NCBI RefSeq assembly: GCF_014203735.1 | Contig: NZ_JACHJQ010000001.1 | Span: 62,001-126,000 of the forward strand | Source of the DNA: Actinophytocola algeriensis | Lineage (GTDB): Bacteria > Actinomycetota > Actinomycetes > Mycobacteriales > Pseudonocardiaceae | DNA: 64,000 nucleotides | Direction of reading: 5' to 3' | Position numbers and translations under genes: made by a program | The notes under the pieces: generated by a model | Seen by the model: only the letters and a program-made list of their open reading frames with translations | Database searches by the model: none | Told to the model about the DNA's origin: nothing | Shown here: one piece after another, positions 1 through 7,987 of the stretch | Numbering within the stretch: position 1 is the first letter of the stretch | Layout: every line of letters begins with the position of its first letter

Positions 1-684
1 GGCAAGAAGGTCACCCTCGAGCTGGGTGGCAAGGCCGCCAACGTGGTGTTCGACGACGCGCCGCTCGACCAGGCCGTCGAGGGCATCGTCAACGGCATCT
101 TCTTCAACCAGGGCCACGTGTGCTGCGCGGGCTCGCGGCTGCTGGTGCAGGAGTCCGTCGCCGACGAGCTGATCGAGAAGCTGCACGCCCGCGTCTCCAC
201 GCTGCGGATCGGTGACCCGCTCGACAAGAACACCGACGTTGGCGCGATCAACTCGCGCGAGCAGCTCACGAAGATCACCGAGCTCGTCGAGTCCGGGGAG
301 AGCGAGGGCGCGGAGAAGTGGGTGAGCCCGTGTCCGTTGCCGGACAAGGGTTTCTTCTTCGCGCCGACCGTGTTCTCCGGTGTCAGCCAGGCCATGCGGA
401 TCGCCCGCGAGGAGATCTTCGGGCCCGTGCTGTCGGTGCTGACGTTCCGCACCCCGGACGAGGCCATCGCCAAGGCCAACAACACGCCCTACGGCCTGTC
501 CGCGGGCATCTGGACGGAGAAGGGCTCGCGCATCCTCTGGGCGGCGAACAAGCTCCGCGCCGGTGTGGTGTGGGCCAACACGTTCAACCGCTTCGACCCG
601 ACCGCGCCGTTCGGCGGCTACCAGGAGTCCGGGTTCGGCCGCGAGGGCGGCCGCACGGGGCTGGAGGCATATCTCGATGTCTGA
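1..684 (+). CDS. Aldehyde dehydrogenase family protein, C-terminal part (5' end outside window)
   Basis: The reading frame is open from base 1 and ends in TGA, so this is the last 227 codons of an NAD(P)-dependent aldehyde dehydrogenase that oxidises an aldehyde to the acid. The ELGGK motif with its general-base Glu is at residue 7 of the fragment, the catalytic Cys is in FNQGHVC (codon 121-123), and the EEIFGPV, NNTPYGLSAG and PFGG motifs follow in the family order. The next gene starts inside its last codons (8-nt overlap), so the two are translationally coupled. Pairs like this often follow deoC in actinobacteria (recalled, and the upstream gene is not visible), so the substrate is not assigned. 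Confidence 0.93.
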   Translation, partial: GKKVTLELGGKAANVVFDDAPLDQAVEGIVNGIFFNQGHVCCAGSRLLVQESVADELIEKLHARVSTLRIGDPLDKNTDVGAINSREQLTKITELVESGESEGAEKWVSPCPLPDKGFFFAPTVFSGVSQAMRIAREEIFGPVLSVLTFRTPDEAIAKANNTPYGLSAGIWTEKGSRILWAANKLRAGVVWANTFNRFDPTAPFGGYQESGFGREGGRTGLEAYLDV

Positions 685-1543
685 CCGTCTGTCCGTCGCG
701 AAGACGTACAAGCTCTACATCGGCGGCGCGTTCCCGCGTTCCGAGTCCGGCCGCTCCTACGTGGTGCGCGACAGCAAAGGCGGGTTCCTCGCCAACGCGG
801 CGCAGGGCTCTCGCAAGGACGTCCGCGAAGCGGTCGTCGCCGCGCGCAAGGCGTTCGGCGGCTGGTCCGGCGCCACGGCGTACAACCGCGGCCAGGTGCT
901 GTACCGGGTGGCGGAGCTGCTGGAGGGCAGGCGTGAGCAGTTCATCGCCGAAACCGCCGCCAGCGAAGGGATCGCCACCAAGAAGGCACAGTCCACTGTG
1001 GACGCGGCGATCGACAGGTGGGTCTGGTACGCGGGCTGGACCGACAAGATCGCGACCGTCCTCGGTGCGTCGAACCCGGTCGCCGGGCCGTACTTCTCGT
1101 TCTCGGTGCCGGAGCCGACCGGTGTCGTCGGCGTGCTCGCGCCGCAGGCCTCGTCGTTGCTGGGGCTCGTGAGCGTGGTCGCGCCGGTGATCGCCACCGG
1201 CAACACCGCCGTCGTGATCACCTCGCAGGACCGGCCGCTGCCCGCGATCACGCTGTCCGAGGTGCTCGCGACGTCCGACGTGCCGGGCGGGGTGGTCAAC
1301 ATCGTCACCGGCCGGACCGCGGAACTGGCGCCGTGGCTCGCCTCGCACGCCGACGTCAACGCACTCGACCTGGCCGGTGCGCCCGAGTCGATGCGGGCCG
1401 AACTGGAGGGCGCGGCGGCCGACACCGTCAAGCGGGTGCTGCGGGCCAGGGCCACCGAGCCGGACTGGACCGCGCAACCGGACATGTCCCGGCTGCGCGC
1501 GTTCGTCGAGTCGAAGACCGTCTGGCACCCGATGGGAGTCTGA
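677..1543 (+). CDS. Half-length aldehyde dehydrogenase-like protein lacking the catalytic domain
   Basis: This 288-residue protein starts at ATG 677 inside the end of the preceding dehydrogenase. It matches the N-terminal NAD-binding half of the ALDH fold (YIGGAFPRSESGR near residue 13, then PEPTGVVGVLAPQASSLLG and VAPVIATGNTAVV), but the Cys-containing catalytic domain and the ELGGK motif are absent. Usual ALDHs are near 480 residues. The frame is intact and ends with ordinary codons, so it does not look like a fresh truncation. Such partners of a full-length ALDH are known in actinobacteria (recalled); a structural or regulatory subunit role is inference. It is the last gene before a 110-bp gap. 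Confidence 0.85.
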   Translation: MSDRLSVAKTYKLYIGGAFPRSESGRSYVVRDSKGGFLANAAQGSRKDVREAVVAARKAFGGWSGATAYNRGQVLYRVAELLEGRREQFIAETAASEGIATKKAQSTVDAAIDRWVWYAGWTDKIATVLGASNPVAGPYFSFSVPEPTGVVGVLAPQASSLLGLVSVVAPVIATGNTAVVITSQDRPLPAITLSEVLATSDVPGGVVNIVTGRTAELAPWLASHADVNALDLAGAPESMRAELEGAAADTVKRVLRARATEPDWTAQPDMSRLRAFVESKTVWHPMGV

Positions 1544-1653
1544 TCGGGGTCTGATCGGCGGATTCTCCCGCACGTCGGGGCCGAGTTGACCTACTCTTTC
1601 ACGCGGGGAGCCACCGGGGGCTGGTGTGCGTCAGACCCGTCAGGAGGGGACAG

Positions 1654-2019
1654 ATGACGAACCACGACGAGCCGTTGCCGCCGCCACCACCGCCGCCGGG
1701 TTACGACGCGGACGGGGACGCGTTCGCGAGCTTCACCAGGGGATACCGGCCGCTGGCCGACGACCTGAACCGGGCGACGGGCAACAACCTCGGCGCGCAC
1801 ACGTCGCTGGACGGCAACGCGTTCTCGCGGGTCGGCAACGAGGTCGGGCTGTCCGACGCCATCCGCAACGCGACGCAGCGCCAGCTCGACCGCGTGAACG
1901 GCCTCGCGGGCAACACCACCGCGATGGCCGACGCGGTGGACCAGACGTGGACGAACTACGTCGACATCGAGGACGAGGCCGGCAGGCGGGTCCGGCGGGC
2001 GGCGGGTGAGATCTCGTGA
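1654..2019 (+). CDS. EspC-like / WXG-type small protein (T7SS-associated)
   Basis: This 121-residue protein has a proline-only run near its N-terminus (residues 8-15), then an all-helical region of about 90 residues in the style of ESX-associated EspC/WXG100 proteins. ATG 1654 is chosen over an upstream ATG because AGGAGGGG lies about 6 bases before it. No signal peptide or membrane segment is seen. It is followed after 73 bp by a WXG-type protein with an NlpC/P60 domain, which supports a role as a co-secreted partner or chaperone. The family call rests on size, helical composition and context; no signature residue is diagnostic. Confidence 0.6.
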   Translation: MTNHDEPLPPPPPPPGYDADGDAFASFTRGYRPLADDLNRATGNNLGAHTSLDGNAFSRVGNEVGLSDAIRNATQRQLDRVNGLAGNTTAMADAVDQTWTNYVDIEDEAGRRVRRAAGEIS

Positions 2020-2039
2020 GCGGAGCTTGCGGAGCGAAC
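2017..2039 (+). repeat. Dispersed 23-bp repeat overlapping a stop codon
   Basis: The sequence TGAGCGGAGC-TTGCGGAGCGAAC begins with the stop codon of the preceding gene. Near-identical copies occur at 18297-18319 (reverse strand, again covering a stop codon), 19518-19540 and, shortened, at 33717-33737 (again starting at a stop codon). It contains partly inverted GAGCGGAGC and GCTCCGC-type arms. Confidence 0.75.
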
Positions 2040-2092
2040 AATCAGACGCAGGGCGACCACGAGCGGCCGCCCCGAGCCTGTGAGGAGCGGTC

Positions 2093-3190
2093 GTGAGTCC
2101 CACGACGGTTCCGCTCGTCACGCCACTGGTCCAGCCCGCTGCCGACGCGCAGCGCCAGCTCGCGACCGACGACGGCGCGATCGAGGGTGTCGGCCAGGCG
2201 CACGGCAACGTCCAGAACGCGCTGTACACCTACGACACGGACGCGGGCAGCCAGACGCGCACGCTGCAGGGCGGCTGGGAAGGCAGCTCCGCGGACCGGC
2301 AGGCCGCCGACGTGCGCACGATGAGCACCACGTCCAAGGACATCAGCGAGTACAGCGCTGAGGTCCAGTCCGCGGTGCGGGACGCGGCGGGCATCCTCAA
2401 GGTCGGCCAGAACACCAACCAGCAGCTCATCGACAACTTCATGGACAAGGCGGCGGAGCTGCTGTCGGCCGCGTCCGCCCTCCGCGCGGCCGGTGACCAC
2501 GCGGGCGCGCAGGCCAAGATCTCCGAGCTGATCCGCCTCGGCGCCCAGGTCAGCGGCGAGAGCAGCACGAACCTCGAAGCCGTCATGTCGCAGCTGACCG
2601 GCGTGGTCGACCGCCTGAACGGCGGTGGCGCGACCACCCCGGCGAGCGCCGAGAACCAGCCGCCCGCCGCCTACAACAGCCCCGGCGGTGGCGGTGGTGG
2701 TGGCGGCGGCGGAGATGGTGGTGGCGGGGGAGGCGGCGGTGGCGTCGTCACCAAGAAACGCCTCCCGGTCGCGATCCCGCCGCAGCCCGGCACGGGCGTC
2801 GCGGTGAACCTGCCAGACGGCAGCACGGTCATGGCCCCGAACGAGACCGCGGCGAAGGCCGTCCGCGCGGCGCTGGGCCAGCTGGGCGTCCCGTACGTGT
2901 GGGGCGGCACCGCCCCGGGCGTGGGCCTCGACTGCAGCGGCCTGACCCAGTACGCGTACGGCGAGGCCGGCCTGGACATCCCCCGCACGTCCCGCGAACA
3001 GGACATCGGCGCGGAGGTCCCGTCCGCGGACCAGCTCCTGCCCGGCGACCTCGTCTGCTGGGAAGGCCACGTCGCCATGTACATCGGCAACGGCCAGATC
3101 GTCGAGGCGGGTGACCCGGTCCAGGTCGGCGACCTGCGCACCACCAACTCGGGCATGCCGTTCGTGGGCTTCTACCGTCCAACGGGATGA
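2093..3190 (+). CDS. WXG-type protein with C-terminal NlpC/P60 cysteine hydrolase domain
   Basis: A 365-residue protein. Residues 1-190 are helical and WXG100-like (GGWEGSSADRQA near residue 60). A pure glycine linker with one Asp spans about residues 198-217. Residues 235-365 form an NlpC/P60 papain-fold domain that cuts peptide bonds in peptidoglycan: catalytic Cys281 in DCSGL and His326 in GHVAMYIG. No Sec signal is present, so export through a T7SS is inferred. GTG 2093 is chosen for its GAGGAGCG ribosome site. The stop codon overlaps the next start (ATGA), so the downstream protein is made together with it. It could be a cell-wall remodelling enzyme or a toxin directed at neighbours. Confidence 0.88.
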   Translation: MSPTTVPLVTPLVQPAADAQRQLATDDGAIEGVGQAHGNVQNALYTYDTDAGSQTRTLQGGWEGSSADRQAADVRTMSTTSKDISEYSAEVQSAVRDAAGILKVGQNTNQQLIDNFMDKAAELLSAASALRAAGDHAGAQAKISELIRLGAQVSGESSTNLEAVMSQLTGVVDRLNGGGATTPASAENQPPAAYNSPGGGGGGGGGGDGGGGGGGGGVVTKKRLPVAIPPQPGTGVAVNLPDGSTVMAPNETAAKAVRAALGQLGVPYVWGGTAPGVGLDCSGLTQYAYGEAGLDIPRTSREQDIGAEVPSADQLLPGDLVCWEGHVAMYIGNGQIVEAGDPVQVGDLRTTNSGMPFVGFYRPTG

Positions 3191-4251
3191 CGAACCTGGA
3201 GTTCTTCGTCGACCTGGCGGTCACGGGCACCGTGCTGGGGCTCGACCACACGAGCACCTTGGCGGAATTCGAGGCCTGCTTCGCGCTGACCCACGCCTCG
3301 GCGTACCCGGACTCGCTGGTCACCGACGCGGGACTGGTGGAGTTCGGCTGGCAGCGGTGGCACGGCGGTGACCCGTGGACCGCCACGTACTTCGGCGCCC
3401 AGGCCCACCGGCTCGACCGCCTCGTGGAGCAGGAGCAGGTGGAGTCGCCGCTTCAGGCGCGGTACGGCGAGTTCCCGGCCCGGGTGCACGTCGACGACCT
3501 GCTGGCGGCCACGGCCGCCGCCGGGTACCCGCTCCGGCAGGTGCCGGAGCGCGACGAGAACTGCGTCGCCTACTGGTCTCCGGTCTCGGACATGCATGTG
3601 CTCGCCACGGCTGGGAACAGCACTGACCAGAACAGCACCGACCGGAACAGCACCGACCGGAACAGCACTGACCAGAACGGCACCGGCGACCCGGTGCCGC
3701 CCGGCACCGTGCTCAAGATGCTGGGGCCGCAGCCGTGGTGGCCGTGGCACCGGTACCTGGGCAGGGAACTGGAGTTCGCCGCGCACGCACGACAACTGCT
3801 GTCGGCAGAGCGGTCGGCATGGCTGGACGCGCACGATCCGGTCGACGAGCCGCCCGAGGTGCGCAGGGACTGGTGGGGCTGCCTCACCACCATGGTGTGG
3901 CGGAAGACCAAGGAGCCCGGGCCGGTGGTCGCGCTGCACCGCGAGGCCGCCGAACGCGCCGTGTGCACGGTCGCGGAGGCCGCCCTCGCCGAGATCGGCG
4001 TGCTGGTCCGCGCACACGGCAAGGGCGTCCCGGCCGGTTCGACCGACGAGGCCACCACGCGCTGGCTCGCGCATGTCCCGCCCGCCGGTGACCTGCGGTC
4101 CGACCGCGTGCTGCGCAACCAGATCCACGAGGTGGGCCAGGGTCTGCCGCACCTCGCCGACCCGGCTCTGGCCGAGGCGGTGCGGCCGTGGCTGGACCTG
4201 CGGCCGGAGTTGCTCGCGGACGGGCGCGTGCCCCGGCTTGTCACGGACTAG
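3187..4251 (+). CDS. Conserved protein of unknown function coupled to the NlpC/P60 gene, with pentapeptide repeats
   Basis: A 354-residue soluble protein without signal or membrane segment, starting inside the previous stop codon. Residues 1-140 include the stretch DAGLVEFGWQRW followed by AQAHRLDRLVEQE, which recalls proteins found next to polymorphic toxins in streptomycetes (memory only). Residues 144-168 are five tandem five-residue repeats of NSTDQ/NSTDR type encoded by a DNA minisatellite. The C-terminal half is Trp- and Arg-rich (WWPWHRYLGRELEFAAHARQLL). Overlap with the hydrolase gene makes an immunity or accessory role plausible, but this is inference. Confidence 0.75.
   Translation: MTNLEFFVDLAVTGTVLGLDHTSTLAEFEACFALTHASAYPDSLVTDAGLVEFGWQRWHGGDPWTATYFGAQAHRLDRLVEQEQVESPLQARYGEFPARVHVDDLLAATAAAGYPLRQVPERDENCVAYWSPVSDMHVLATAGNSTDQNSTDRNSTDRNSTDQNGTGDPVPPGTVLKMLGPQPWWPWHRYLGRELEFAAHARQLLSAERSAWLDAHDPVDEPPEVRRDWWGCLTTMVWRKTKEPGPVVALHREAAERAVCTVAEAALAEIGVLVRAHGKGVPAGSTDEATTRWLAHVPPAGDLRSDRVLRNQIHEVGQGLPHLADPALAEAVRPWLDLRPELLADGRVPRLVTD
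3616..3690 (+). repeat. In-frame 15-bp minisatellite, five units
   Basis: Five consecutive 15-bp units of the form AACAGCACYGACCRG lie end to end, the last one diverged. The length is a multiple of three, so gain or loss of units would change the protein by five residues without a frameshift. Confidence 0.95.
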
Positions 4252-4307
4252 CGCGCTTGTCGGACCTTTCGGGCACACTTGTGCGGTACCGGGGATCAGG
4301 AGGGGTC

Positions 4308-4718
4308 GTGGAGATCGACATCGACCACGAGTTGGCGGCGTTGGACCGCAAGGTGGCGCAGGCCGACGAGCAGGCGCGGACGCAGGTCGCGCGCGTCGGC
4401 CGGGTCACGGGCAAGGCCAGTTCGCCCGACGGCGGCATCGAGGTCGTCGTGGCGCCTGGCGGGCTGCTGACCGGGTTGCGGCTGTCCCCCGCCGCGGTGT
4501 CGGGGGACATGGAGACGTTGGCCCGCAACATCACCTCGCTCGTCGACCGGGCGACCCGGCGCGCGGGCAGCAACATGCACAAAACGCTGTCGCCGGTGCT
4601 CGGTGAACGTGGCGAGAAGCATCTGGAGTCACTGGGCTACGTGCCGGTGGACGACGAGGAGGACGCGGCGGAGGGCGACTTCTCCGACCCACTGAAGCAC
4701 CTCGGGGGCAGGCGGTGA
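4308..4718 (+). CDS. YbaB/EbfC family nucleoid-associated-type protein
   Basis: A 136-residue protein starting at GTG 4308 after AGGAGGGG. The core (IEVVVAPGGLLTGLRLSPAAV, roughly residues 46-66) is the beta-hairpin of the YbaB/EbfC fold, followed by a long helix with TSLVDRATRRAGSN and a short acidic tail. YbaB proteins bind DNA as dimers; relatives next to ESX loci (EspL type) are known. Its stop overlaps the start of a second YbaB-like gene (GTGA), so the two probably act as a pair linked to the T7SS island. Confidence 0.75.
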   Translation: MEIDIDHELAALDRKVAQADEQARTQVARVGRVTGKASSPDGGIEVVVAPGGLLTGLRLSPAAVSGDMETLARNITSLVDRATRRAGSNMHKTLSPVLGERGEKHLESLGYVPVDDEEDAAEGDFSDPLKHLGGRR

Positions 4719-5203
4719 TCGAACGCGAGCCGGTCAACCGCACCACGCGGCAGCTGATCGAGGACGGCCGGGCCCGGCAGGACGCACTGTCCAAAGTGGA
4801 CGAGATCCTGGCGACGGTCACCGGCACCGCGCACGACCGCAACGACACCGTCGAGGTGACCGTCGACGGCCGGGGCAAGCTGAAGCGGCTGTGGCTGGCG
4901 CAGGAGGCCGCGCGCTACGGCGCCGACGGGCTCGCGCAGCTGATCGTGAAGGTCGCGGCGGTCGCCATGGACGACGCGACCCAGACGGGTTACAACAAGG
5001 TCGCGCTCCTGCTCGGTGACAACCTGACCTACGCTTTGGAGCAGCTGTCGGGCCGGGCCGCGCCCGCGCGGCGGCCCGGTGACGAGGGCATCACCGCCGA
5101 GGAGTTCCAGGAACGGCGTGACAGAAGGGTCGGTGCGAACGCACCGGATTCATCCGATGAACTCGACTCGTTCGACCCCTCGTCGCTACGGTCCGACCGG
5201 TGA
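4715..5203 (+). CDS. YbaB/EbfC family protein, second copy
   Basis: A 162-residue protein translationally coupled to the preceding YbaB-like gene. The sequence VEVTVDGRGKLKRLWLAQEA (residues 46-65) matches the same core strand-turn-strand, and a long helix follows (QLIVKVAAVAMDDATQTGYNKVA). The last 40 residues are charged and probably disordered, ending in DSFDPSSLRSDR. It closes the first T7SS-linked island. A similar protein stands at the head of the third island at 35916. Confidence 0.72.
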   Translation: MIEREPVNRTTRQLIEDGRARQDALSKVDEILATVTGTAHDRNDTVEVTVDGRGKLKRLWLAQEAARYGADGLAQLIVKVAAVAMDDATQTGYNKVALLLGDNLTYALEQLSGRAAPARRPGDEGITAEEFQERRDRRVGANAPDSSDELDSFDPSSLRSDR

Positions 5204-5281
5204 TCCACCCAGTTTCCCCGACCACGTAGGCTTCCCGTCGTTCTGAGTGCCCCACGTGTTGCCTGACCTGGAGGTCCAGCA

Positions 5282-6607
5282 ATGTCCCAGGACATCGTCT
5301 CGATCGAGCTCGGCCTGCCCCAGGGCGATGTCGTCACGTTGTGGGCGCCGCGCTGGCGGGAGGACGGCGAGGAGTGGGAGGCCTTCCTCGGCCATGAGGA
5401 AGACCTGTACGCGTTCCCGGACGCCGCCCACCTCGCCGCGTTCGTCCGCACCGTCGACGAGCACGACCTCGCCGACCACCCGGCATGGGACGTCGTGCCC
5501 GAGCTGTCCGTGCCGGAGCTGTTGCCGGACGAAGCACACACCTACGACCTCGTCGGCGTGCCGGAGCTGGCCGCCGAGGAGCCGGACACGTGGACGATCG
5601 GCGAGCTCGCCGACATCATCTCGATCGTCCGGTCCCTCGCCGACGTGTGCGAGCTGGACGAGGTGCACGAGGTGCTGAACTCCGCGGCCGGGTTCGCGGT
5701 GCTGGAGCAGGGCACGTTCCCGTTCACCGGCCGCGAGGGCGAGAAGCTGTGGACCGACCTCGCCGAGACCATCTCGGAGCGGTGGGACGAGGTGCTGGAC
5801 GCGATCGACGAGGTCGTCGTGGTCCCGGACGTCGACAAGGCGACGCTCGACGAGACCACTGACGAGCTGGCCGCGTTCCAGGCCGAGTCGGCCGAGGCGG
5901 AGAGCGCGCTGGACGCGGAGGACGCCGACGACGCGGACGACGTAGTCGAGGACGAGTCCAAAAAGGACGATGACACCGACGACGACGCGGACGACGAGGC
6001 GGCGGCCGCCGAGGACGAGGACGAGGAAGAAGAGGACGCCGAGCCGGAGCCGGTCGGCTTCTGGGCCGAGGTGGGCATCGACCCCATCAAGATCATCACG
6101 GCGGAGGCGGAGTACTACACGCTGCGCTGCTACCTCGACGACGAGCCCATCTTCCTCGGCGCCAAGGGCAAGATCGTGGTCACGAAGTCCCCGCGTGCGC
6201 TGGCCAAGCACATCGCGCAGGCGGCCAACGAGGACAACGACCTCGCCGAGGTCTCCACGTGGGACGACGTCGCGACCAAGGCGACCGACGGCAGCCTCGA
6301 GATCGAGGTCGAGACCGACAACACCTACGTGCTGAGCGGCCTCGGTGAGGACATCGAGGAGGGCCCGGACGCGGTCGACCCGGTGCAGCTCGACCTCGCC
6401 GTCGAACTGCTCAACGACGCGGCCGACTGGGCGGGCGACAAGAGCGTGTCCGAGGGGCTGGCCCAGTCCGAGAGCCTCGGCTGGCTGGTCTCGTTCGTGC
6501 TGCGGCCCGACCCGACGCGCCTGGCGCCGAGCGCGCCGTTCGACGCGGAGGTCGAGTCGTGGCGCAAGCTGGTGAGCGAGTTCGAGGAGCGCCTCGACAT
6601 CCAGTGA
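5282..6607 (+). CDS. Conserved actinobacterial protein with acidic central linker
   Basis: A 441-residue cytoplasmic-looking protein beginning MSQDIVSIELGLPQGDVV. Two globular parts (about residues 1-190 and 260-441) flank a strongly acidic stretch of Asp/Glu/Ala near residues 195-258. No catalytic motif is recognised. The gene sits beside add, and homologues are sometimes labelled primosomal protein in databases (recalled, not verified). The start has a weak GGAGG site (GACCTGGAGGTCCAGCA). A strong hairpin lies just past its stop. Confidence 0.75.
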   Translation: MSQDIVSIELGLPQGDVVTLWAPRWREDGEEWEAFLGHEEDLYAFPDAAHLAAFVRTVDEHDLADHPAWDVVPELSVPELLPDEAHTYDLVGVPELAAEEPDTWTIGELADIISIVRSLADVCELDEVHEVLNSAAGFAVLEQGTFPFTGREGEKLWTDLAETISERWDEVLDAIDEVVVVPDVDKATLDETTDELAAFQAESAEAESALDAEDADDADDVVEDESKKDDDTDDDADDEAAAAEDEDEEEEDAEPEPVGFWAEVGIDPIKIITAEAEYYTLRCYLDDEPIFLGAKGKIVVTKSPRALAKHIAQAANEDNDLAEVSTWDDVATKATDGSLEIEVETDNTYVLSGLGEDIEEGPDAVDPVQLDLAVELLNDAADWAGDKSVSEGLAQSESLGWLVSFVLRPDPTRLAPSAPFDAEVESWRKLVSEFEERLDIQ

Positions 6608-6615
6608 CCTGCCAC

Positions 6616-6658
6616 GAAAGACGCTTTCGGGGCGTTGAGTGTCCCGAAAGCGTCTTTC
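6616..6658. terminator. Bidirectional terminator hairpin, related to the dispersed array termini
   Basis: The 16-base arms GAAAGACGCTTTCGGG and CCCGAAAGCGTCTTTC pair perfectly around an 11-base loop. The hairpin lies between two convergent genes and shares the 18-mer GACGCTTTCGGGGCGTTG with the terminus of the repeat element at 30284-30301 (opposite strand). Confidence 0.8.
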
Positions 6659-6664
6659 AGTGCG

Positions 6665-7765
6665 TCAGCTCGTCAGCGCGGCGTAACCCGGCTTGATCAC
6701 CTCGTTGATGATGGCGAGCCGCTCGTCGAACCCGATGAACGCGGACTTCATCGCGTTGATCGTGAACCACTGCAGGTCAGCCCAGTCGTAACCGAACTGG
6801 TCCACGAGCGCCGCCATCTCCGACGACATCGAGCAGCCCGACATGAGCCGGTTGTCGGTGTTGACCGTCACCCGGAAACGCAGCCTCGTGAGCAACCCGA
6901 TCGGGTGGTCGGCGATCGACGGCGCCGCACCGGTCTGCACGTTGGACGACGGGCACATCTCGAGCGGGATGCGGCGGTCGCGGACGTAGCTGGCGAGCCT
7001 GCCCAGGTGCACGGTGCCGTCACCGTCGACCTTGATGTCGTCCACGATCCGCACGCCGTGGCCGAGCCGCTCGGCGCCGCAGTGCTGGAGGGCCTCCCAG
7101 ATCGACGGCAGGCCGAACGCCTCGCCCGCGTGGATCGTGAAGTGGTGGTTCTGCTGGCGCAGGTACTCGAACGCGTCGAGGTTGCGCGTGGGCGGGAAGC
7201 CGGCCTCCGGGCCCGCGATGTCGAAGCCGACGACACCGGTGTCGCGGTGCCGGACGGCGAGTTCGGCGATCTCCAGCGAGCGCGCGTTCTGCCGCATGGC
7301 GCACAGGAGCGTGCCGATCCGGATCCGGCGGCCCGCCTCCTGCGCGCGCTGGGCGCCGAGCCGGAAGCCTTCCTGCACGGCTTCCACGATCGTGTCGAGA
7401 CTGAGCCCGTTCTCACAGAACAGTTCCGGTGCGTAACGCACCTCCGCGTACACGACGCCGTCCGCGGCGAGGTCCTCGGCGCACTCGGCGGCCACCCGGA
7501 CGAGTGCGTCGGTCGTCTGCATGACGCCGCACGTGTGGGCGAACGTCTCGAGGTAGCGCACGAGTGAGCCCGAGTCGGCCGACTCCGTGAACCAGCGGCC
7601 GAGTTCGTCGACGTCGCTGGTGGGGAGCTCGCGATAACCGATGGCATCAGCCAGCTCGATCACCGTCGCGGGACGCAGACCACCATCCAGGTGATCGTGG
7701 AGAAGAACTTTCGGCGCGGATCTGATGGCCTCCGGGGTCACCGGAACGGGGTTCATGCTCGACAT
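6665..7765 (-). CDS. add: Adenosine deaminase
   Basis: A 366-residue metal-dependent deaminase that converts adenosine to inosine in purine salvage. The zinc-binding [10 protein letters not shown] motif is at residues 23-32, the HAGEAFG motif and the LGHGVRI motif follow in the middle, and [11 protein letters not shown] with the second-metal Asp lies near residue 290. The actinobacterial HDHLDGG form replaces the HxHLEG/S form of other bacteria. The start at 7765 (MSSMNP) fits family length; a second ATG 30 bases upstream is possible. The gene is divergent from the coiled-coil gene and convergent with the acidic protein. Confidence 0.93.
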   Translation of the reverse strand: MSSMNPVPVTPEAIRSAPKVLLHDHLDGGLRPATVIELADAIGYRELPTSDVDELGRWFTESADSGSLVRYLETFAHTCGVMQTTDALVRVAAECAEDLAADGVVYAEVRYAPELFCENGLSLDTIVEAVQEGFRLGAQRAQEAGRRIRIGTLLCAMRQNARSLEIAELAVRHRDTGVVGFDIAGPEAGFPPTRNLDAFEYLRQQNHHFTIHAGEAFGLPSIWEALQHCGAERLGHGVRIVDDIKVDGDGTVHLGRLASYVRDRRIPLEMCPSSNVQTGAAPSIADHPIGLLTRLRFRVTVNTDNRLMSGCSMSSEMAALVDQFGYDWADLQWFTINAMKSAFIGFDERLAIINEVIKPGYAALTS

Positions 7766-7987
7766 GGTGCAACGGTACTCGGAGGGTGGTGTCATTCGAT
7801 CGGGTAACCAAAGCACCACGTAAGGTCATGCCCGGTCGTGGCATTCGCGCTACGGCCATCCTCCGAACGGCCCAACCAGTCGCGTCTGGGCCTGCAACGA
7901 ACTAACGGGTGGTGTATGGACGCGTTCTGGGAGTGGCTAGGCTCCCCAACGTCGGCCCTGCCCCTCCCCACGACGAAGGTCACCTCC

